Assembly (NCBI GenBank): GCA_030638325.1
Contig: DAOWEV010000060.1
Coordinates: forward strand, 1 to 10,415
Origin: Bacteroidales bacterium
GTDB lineage: Bacteria; Bacteroidota; Bacteroidia; Bacteroidales; JAGOPY01
DNA length: 10,415 nt
Reading direction: 5' to 3'
The position numbers and the translations under genes were made by a program. Shown here one piece after another: positions 6,807-10,415 of the stretch. Numbering within the stretch: position 1 is the first letter of the stretch; each line of letters starts with the position of its first letter. Below the pieces are notes generated by a model. That model had not been told where the DNA came from. It was given only the letters and a program-made list of their open reading frames with translations, and did not search any database.

Positions 6807-7274
6807 TCAGTTTCTTTCAGGAATGATCACCATAGCTTTAATACTTAAAGTTGTGGTGGTCGGTTGTGTGTTTGCTGCAATAGTTATTGTTTTGTTTTGA
6901 AATCCTTTGCGTCCGCTGCTGTCAAAAGTCACTTGAATGTAATTTTCTTCCCCTGGTTTAATGGGTTCTTTCGGGTACTTTGTGGCAGCACAGCCGCAAT
7001 TTGTACTTATGTTGGCAATGAGAAGGTCAGCCTTTCCTTTATTGATAAACTTAAATCCATAGCTAACTATTTCTCCACGAATGACTACACCAAAATCGTG
7101 TGTTGTCTCCCCGAACTCAAATACAGGCAGATCATTCATATCGTATTCTCCATCAGCGGTATTGGGAATATAGACCACATCTCCCGGGATCGTATTGTTG
7201 CCCTCATTGCATGAGACCAGCATGGTGGCAAGTATCCACAGGATCAGATAAAGTGATATTCCCTTGTGTGTCAT
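6807..7274 (-). CDS. DUF1573 lipoprotein
   Basis: A predicted exported lipoprotein of 155 residues with unknown biochemical role. A lipoprotein signal peptide ends in LVSC with the lipid-accepting Cys at 22. A DUF1573 (Ig-like, ASH/MSP-related) domain spans about 50-150, with HDFGVV at 59-64, the typical NCGCA motif at 92-96, KPGE at 106-109 and a Gly-rich turn near 120-125. DUF1573 genes are very often next to yajC in Bacteroidota, which supports the call. It is the first gene of the minus-strand cluster (before yajC, ybbR, coaE). The ATG at 7274 is only a few bases from the predicted transcript start, so the mRNA may be almost leaderless. Confidence 0.9.
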   Translation of the reverse strand: MTHKGISLYLILWILATMLVSCNEGNNTIPGDVVYIPNTADGEYDMNDLPVFEFGETTHDFGVVIRGEIVSYGFKFINKGKADLLIANISTNCGCAATKYPKEPIKPGEENYIQVTFDSSGRKGFQNKTITIAANTQPTTTTLSIKAMVIIPERN

Positions 7275-7282
7275 TAGAAATG

Positions 7283-7290
7283 CAAAATTA
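7283..7290 (-). promoter_or_regulatory. -7 promoter element for the DUF1573-yajC-ybbR-coaE cluster
   Basis: On the minus strand this reads TAATTTTG, matching TAnnTTTG. Transcription would start near 7279, leaving only about 5 bases before the ATG at 7274. No -33 TTG is visible at normal spacing. The heptamer array at 7322-7356 lies just upstream. Confidence 0.55.
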
Positions 7291-7321
7291 ATAATTAGCC
7301 TGCATTATTCATGCAGAGTTT

Positions 7322-7356
7322 CAACTTTTAACTTTCAACTTTCAACTTTCAACTTT
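7322..7356 (-). repeat. 7-bp-period array, five near-perfect units
   Basis: Units in phase on the plus strand are caacttt, taacttt, caacttt, caacttt, caacttt. On the minus strand they read GTTGAAA. This is the most regular of the heptamer arrays and lies between the CHU_C gene and the promoter of the DUF1573 gene. Confidence 0.85.
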
Positions 7357-7360
7357 AACT

Positions 7361-7386
7361 CCCCTTTAACTAATGAATTAAAGAGG
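7361..7386 (-). terminator. Possible terminator hairpin after the CHU_C gene
   Basis: The arms ccccttta-a (7361-7369) and ttaaagagg (7378-7386) pair at eight of nine positions around an 8-base loop, 18 bases past the CHU_C stop. There is no T-run after the stem on the minus strand, so termination is uncertain. Confidence 0.35.
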
Positions 7387-7403
7387 TAAGATATCGATGC
7401 CGG

Positions 7404-8453
7404 TCAGTTACCACTCCCAAGAATAGCAATGGTTCCACGGAAGGTATCCTCCTCAAACAAACCATATGCTTTCAAAATGTAAAAGTAGGTGCCATCCGGG
7501 TTATTGCCTCCGCCCCAATCACCATTATAATTTGAGGCCTCATGAATTTTTTGTCCCCACCGGTTAATGACTACCAGGTCATTGCCCGTATATTGTTCAA
7601 GATTTTCGATAACGAAGAAGTCATTTATTCCATCTCCGTTAGGTGTAAATACGTTTGGAATTACCAGTTCCAGCTCTTCAACAAAGATCATTTTGAGGAT
7701 GGTGCTATCGCAACCATCTAAAGTAGTATAAGTGAATTTGACGGTATCATTCTGCATAAAAACATGGGTGGGGCTGACTTCGTTGGAGGAGGTGCCGTCT
7801 CCGAATATCCACACCCAGTTTGTGAGCGGGATAGAGTCAGCCGACTTGTTCTCAAAATAAAATGTTGCCTGGGGGTTTATCAGGTACACTGTGTCGCCAG
7901 GATCAACCGACAGTTCAATTTCAGGCATATCATACCCCTTGACCTTATACATAGTATCATATATACACACCGTGTCGAAAACAAATAATGAATACTCATC
8001 ATGGGTGCACAAACCCAGGGCCAGGGAAGAATCATTAGGCGCAACAGGTGCATTCCAGACATAACGGTAAGGGGGGAATCCACCGCTTGCAGAAGCCTTT
8101 ACCTGGGCCTTGCATTCCTCCGGACAGCCTTTATTTAGCTGATTCATTTCGACCAAAACACGTGGATAAAGGTCAAGCACAAGGCTGTCCTCACAAATCA
8201 ATGATGTATCGGCACCATCAAAGATCTTGAGATAAACAGTGGTCGTGTCATAAATTTCAATCTCGACCAGGGGACTATATGAAAGTACAGCCGGGGGTTC
8301 CCAGTAATATAGCGTGTCAGGCCCGAAACCCGTCCATAACTTTACCGCTGAACCGGCACAGACAGTTGTGTCAAAGACGTGGATCTTACAGTCCACCTGA
8401 CTGAAAAGATGCATGCTGATAAAGCTAAACAACAATATGATGAGTTTCTTCAT
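7404..8453 (-). CDS. Secreted PKD-domain protein with T9SS (CHU_C) C-terminal sorting domain
   Basis: A protein of 349 residues exported by Sec and probably passed through the outer membrane by the type IX system. The signal peptide covers about 1-19 (basic MKK, hydrophobic core, ending in FSQ). Residues about 20-100 resemble an Ig-like module (VCAGS at 31-35). Residues 100-165 contain GGFPPYRYVW at 124-133, as in SprB-type repeats. A PKD domain is at about 195-258, with the hallmark WIFGDG at 215-220 and SPTHVF at 227-232. The gliding-motility-associated C-terminal domain runs from 265 to the end: NVFTPNGDGINDFF at 267-280, NRWG at 297-300, DGTYFY at 320-325. Such domains serve as type B sorting signals, often leading to surface attachment. 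No catalytic domain is visible, so it is probably a small surface or adhesive protein. It has its own promoter. Confidence 0.9.
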   Translation of the reverse strand: MKKLIILLFSFISMHLFSQVDCKIHVFDTTVCAGSAVKLWTGFGPDTLYYWEPPAVLSYSPLVEIEIYDTTTVYLKIFDGADTSLICEDSLVLDLYPRVLVEMNQLNKGCPEECKAQVKASASGGFPPYRYVWNAPVAPNDSSLALGLCTHDEYSLFVFDTVCIYDTMYKVKGYDMPEIELSVDPGDTVYLINPQATFYFENKSADSIPLTNWVWIFGDGTSSNEVSPTHVFMQNDTVKFTYTTLDGCDSTILKMIFVEELELVIPNVFTPNGDGINDFFVIENLEQYTGNDLVVINRWGQKIHEASNYNGDWGGGNNPDGTYFYILKAYGLFEEDTFRGTIAILGSGN

Positions 8454-8488
8454 ATTTCTGGCCGGTGAATTTTTCTTTTTTGAAGCCG

Positions 8489-8496
8489 CAAAGATA
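8489..8496 (-). promoter_or_regulatory. -7 promoter element for the CHU_C gene
   Basis: The minus strand reads TATCTTTG followed by CGGC, a classic Bacteroidota -7 element (TAnnTTTG). Transcription would start near 8485, about 32 bases before the ATG at 8453. A -33 TTG is not evident. Confidence 0.7.
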
Positions 8497-8608
8497 ACAA
8501 ATATTATGACTGTTTTGAGCGATAGTCAGGAAACGAATTCCAGTAGCTGATATTGTAATACGAACTGTAACCCCCGACAGCTTGTAACGAGAAAGTAACG
8601 GTGGTTTT

Positions 8609-8642
8609 CATGTAGAGATGCGCTGCCGGGTGTCTCTATGTG
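8609..8642. repeat. REP-like hairpin, second GTAGAGA element
   Basis: The arms catgtagaga (8609-8618) and tctctatgtg (8633-8642) pair over ten positions, two of them G-U, around a GC-rich 14-base loop. The left arm begins gtagagatgc, one base different from gtagagacgc in the junction palindrome at 4679, so these may be two copies of one family, this one more decayed. It is far from either flanking gene start. Confidence 0.5.
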
Positions 8643-8694
8643 CTAATGATCATGCTTTGATTTCAGTTTTTTTCAATCCTCTGTTTTTTTTGCC

Positions 8695-8702
8695 TACATT
8701 TG
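8695..8702 (+). promoter_or_regulatory. Candidate -7 element for the saccharopine dehydrogenase gene
   Basis: TACATTTG fits TAnnTTTG and is the only match I find between the REP-like hairpin and the gene. No clear -33 is present. If used, the leader would be about 230 bases and would contain both octamer arrays. Confidence 0.4.
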
Positions 8703-8742
8703 AATTTGAATAAAACACTATTGCGTTACCGTCAGTATTTAT

Positions 8743-8805
8743 GGATGGTAAGACGGTAGGACTGTAGGACGGTAGGACGGTAAGACGGTAAGACGGTAAG
8801 ATGTA
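8743..8805 (+). repeat. 8-bp-period array, about eight units
   Basis: Units in exact phase: ggatggta, agacggta, ggactgta, ggacggta, ggacggta, agacggta, agacggta, and a partial agatgta. The core is RGACGGTA. Bases 8759-8774 (ggactgtaggacggta) are a perfect 16-base inverted match to 8858-8873. A single inverted unit, ttaccgtc, also lies before the array at 8726-8733. Confidence 0.9.
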
Positions 8806-8848
8806 ATGGAAAATTGCCACTTTCAAAGACTCGAACAGGATCCAATTT

Positions 8849-8880
8849 CTACAGTCTTACCGTCCTACAGTCCATCTTTC
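8849..8880 (-). repeat. Inverted partner array of the octamers
   Basis: Units in phase are ctacagtc, ttaccgtc, ctacagtc and a degenerate catctttc, the reverse complement of the RGACGGTA type. Bases 8850-8873 pair with 8759-8782 at 22 of 24 positions across a 67-base loop, and other registers are possible because the partner is a tandem array. The outer word tttccatt (8877-8884) is also inverted at 8805-8812. The segment is bounded by tccaat (8841-8846) and attgga (8882-8887). Confidence 0.75.
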
Positions 8881-8936
8881 CATTGGATTTCTAATTCAAA
8901 CTAAAGATGAATTCATAACCGATAAAAATTCCGATT

Positions 8937-10268
8937 ATGTCAAAGAAGAAAATTTTAGTTTTAGGTGCAGGGATGGTTGTTAAACCATCAGTAGATTATT
9001 TTTTGGATAAATGCAATTATCATGTAATTATTGCAACAAGAACAGTATCAAAGGCTCATGCAATAATAGGAGGTAGAGCGAATACAACTGTAATTCAATG
9101 GGATGCTACGGATTTTGAGAAGTTAGACAAACTGGTTCCGGAAACGGATTTTGTTGTTAATTTTATCCCTCCTGCCTTCCAGATAGAATCAACTAAAATA
9201 TGCATAAGTCATAAAAAACATATGCTGCATACAGATTTTACCATTCCCGAAGTAGCAGCTATGGATGCAGAAGCTAAAAATGCGGGTGTGATAATCTTAA
9301 ATGAAATCGGTGAGGATCCTGGTCTTGACCACATGGGCATAAAAAAATCACTTGATGAAATTAAAAGGCAAGGAGGCAAAGTTATTAGCCTTGATTCTTA
9401 TGGGGCCGGATTACCTTCGTTTGAAGATAACAGAAATCCTTTCGGGTACAAGTTTTCGTGGAACCCAAAAGGACTGATGAAATCGGCTATGGCGACAGGA
9501 GAATATATCAAGGACGGTAAAATTATCAATGTGACAAATCTATTTGATCATTTCCGTATTGTCGACCTTGAAGGACTGGGTACATTTGAAACATATCCCA
9601 ACAGGGAATGCGCAGTATATAAAGAACCTTATGAGCTTGATGATGATGTCAGTTTCTACAGGGGTTTGCTCAGGTTTACAGGCTGGTGCAATACCATAAG
9701 AAAATTCATGAAGTTGAACCTGTTGGATTCTCAAACTGTCAAAAATTTCGAAAATATGACATACAGCGAATTTATGCAGCTACTTGTAAATTCATCCAAA
9801 GATAGTGCACAGGCAATTGCCGATTATTTTAACCTTGAAATAAAAGACGATTTTATTAATAGGTTAAGATGGCTGGGATTTTTCGAAGATAAACAAATTG
9901 CTATTCAAAAGGGTGCAAATGTTGATGTTCTGGTTGACCTGATGTTGAAGAAAATGTCATATCTGCCGTATGAAAAGGACATGGCAATTATTCATGATGA
10001 TATTATTATTGATTTTAACGGCAGAAAAGAAAAATGGTCATCAACAATGATGCTTAACGGAATACCCGGAGGCGATAGTGCAATGTCGAGAGCTGTTTCG
10101 TTGCCCGTAGCTATTGCTACAAGATTGATATTGGAAGGGAAAATAACATTGAGAGGTTCGGTACTCCCTATTTATCCGGAAATATACAATCCTGTTCTTG
10201 AGGAACTTGAGGAATATGGGATTAAATTTAGTCATCAGAAGCAAATGGTAGAACAGGTTAATATCTAA
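8937..10268 (+). CDS. Saccharopine dehydrogenase (glutamate-forming, LYS9-like)
   Basis: The LYS9-type enzyme catalyses saccharopine + NAD(P)+ to 2-aminoadipate semialdehyde + glutamate, in either lysine synthesis or breakdown; it acts in the cytoplasm. The Rossmann start ILVLGAGMVVKPSVDYF (6-22) binds the nucleotide. The family motifs GEDPGLDHM at 125-133, GLPSFEDNRNPFGYKFSW at 158-175, YPNRE at 220-224 and IPGGDSAM at 376-383 are present, with the C-terminal IYPEIYNPVLEELEEYGI at 412-429. At 443 residues it matches the length of yeast Lys9. A carboxynorspermidine dehydrogenase is an alternative in this superfamily, but the C-terminal motifs favour LYS9. No lysine-ketoglutarate reductase partner is visible. 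Codon use is more AT-rich than in secDF: four hand-counted 60-base lines gave about 34% GC against about 49%. Confidence 0.88.
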   Translation: MSKKKILVLGAGMVVKPSVDYFLDKCNYHVIIATRTVSKAHAIIGGRANTTVIQWDATDFEKLDKLVPETDFVVNFIPPAFQIESTKICISHKKHMLHTDFTIPEVAAMDAEAKNAGVIILNEIGEDPGLDHMGIKKSLDEIKRQGGKVISLDSYGAGLPSFEDNRNPFGYKFSWNPKGLMKSAMATGEYIKDGKIINVTNLFDHFRIVDLEGLGTFETYPNRECAVYKEPYELDDDVSFYRGLLRFTGWCNTIRKFMKLNLLDSQTVKNFENMTYSEFMQLLVNSSKDSAQAIADYFNLEIKDDFINRLRWLGFFEDKQIAIQKGANVDVLVDLMLKKMSYLPYEKDMAIIHDDIIIDFNGRKEKWSSTMMLNGIPGGDSAMSRAVSLPVAIATRLILEGKITLRGSVLPIYPEIYNPVLEELEEYGIKFSHQKQMVEQVNI

Positions 10269-10295
10269 GCTGTTTAATTCATGAATTTATGAGGA

Positions 10296-10323
10296 GTTGA
10301 CGGTTGACGGTTGACAGTTAACC
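10296..10323 (+). repeat. 7-bp-period array after saccharopine dehydrogenase
   Basis: Units in phase: gttgacg, gttgacg, gttgaca, gttaacc. It lies 27 bases past the stop codon, just after a perfect 12-base palindrome, aattcatgaatt (10276-10287). The remaining bases to the window end are AT-rich; an ATG at 10376 meets a stop after ten codons. Confidence 0.75.
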
Positions 10324-10415
10324 TCTGTACAGAAATTAATTTTTAAATAATTATAACGTAAACTTTTTACAAAACATGGATATTTCACAGTATCAATGTA
10401 CTTTATAACTTTATA

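Larger units (their letters stand above)
8454..8936. other. Divergent intergenic region between CHU_C and saccharopine dehydrogenase genes
   Basis: This 483-base gap holds a minus-strand promoter for the CHU_C gene, a REP-like hairpin (8609-8642), a plus-strand -7 element (8695-8702), an 8-bp array (8743-8805) and its inverted smaller array (8849-8880). No gene is supported. A 10-base palindrome, atgaattcat (8907-8916), lies close to the start codon at 8937. Nothing else stands out between 8500 and 8605. Confidence 0.6.

Noticed and set aside
8743..8880. CRISPR-like array
   Set aside because: Units of 8 bases with no spacers and no cas genes; a tandem repeat, not a CRISPR.
10276..10287. Perfect palindrome aattcatgaatt as a terminator or operator
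   Set aside because: It is entirely AT-rich apart from two bases, too weak for a terminator, and no regulator is known to bind it.
10376..10408. ATG near the window end that might begin another gene
   Set aside because: The frame stops after ten codons.

Overview
The window looks like chromosomal DNA of a Bacteroidota species, most likely Bacteroidales-like. The evidence is a fused SecDF of about 1,050 residues, -7 promoter elements of the TAnnTTTG type, no strong Shine-Dalgarno sequences, a protein with a type IX secretion (gliding-motility type, CHU_C) C-terminal sorting domain, and the DUF1573-yajC-ybbR-coaE gene order. All eight genes are intact. There is no phage, integrase, transposase, CRISPR array or RNA gene that I can support.

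Layout: a plus-strand secDF (149-3319) is followed by a 323-base gap and an orphan ACR3-type arsenite exporter (3643-4692, GTG start). This meets, with no spacer, a minus-strand cluster that reads DUF1573 lipoprotein (7274-6807), yajC (6781-6449), ybbR-like (6293-5280, TTG start) and coaE (5283-4693, ATGA overlap with ybbR). Upstream of it on the same strand is a secreted PKD/CHU_C protein with its own promoter (8453-7404). After a 483-base gap, a plus-strand LYS9-like saccharopine dehydrogenase (8937-10268) has visibly more AT-rich codons.

Functionally, SecDF and YajC are partners at the Sec translocon and lie on either side of the convergent junction. The lipoprotein and the CHU_C protein are the kind of cargo that this export route carries, the latter continuing through the type IX system. 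CoaE completes coenzyme A synthesis. The arsenite pump and the saccharopine dehydrogenase look like unrelated accessory genes.

The least conventional feature is between the genes. Each of the six gaps longer than 100 bases carries a short array of 7-bp units (one gap has 8-bp units instead), and I found none inside genes. The 7-bp arrays differ in sequence but fit one loose pattern, RTTKMVR. REP-like hairpins add to this: one forms the ends and stop codons of both convergent genes at 4679-4706, one lies at 8609-8642, and a double hairpin breaks one heptamer array at 6344-6376. I regard this intergenic repeat population as the best candidate for something undescribed. Its function is unknown.
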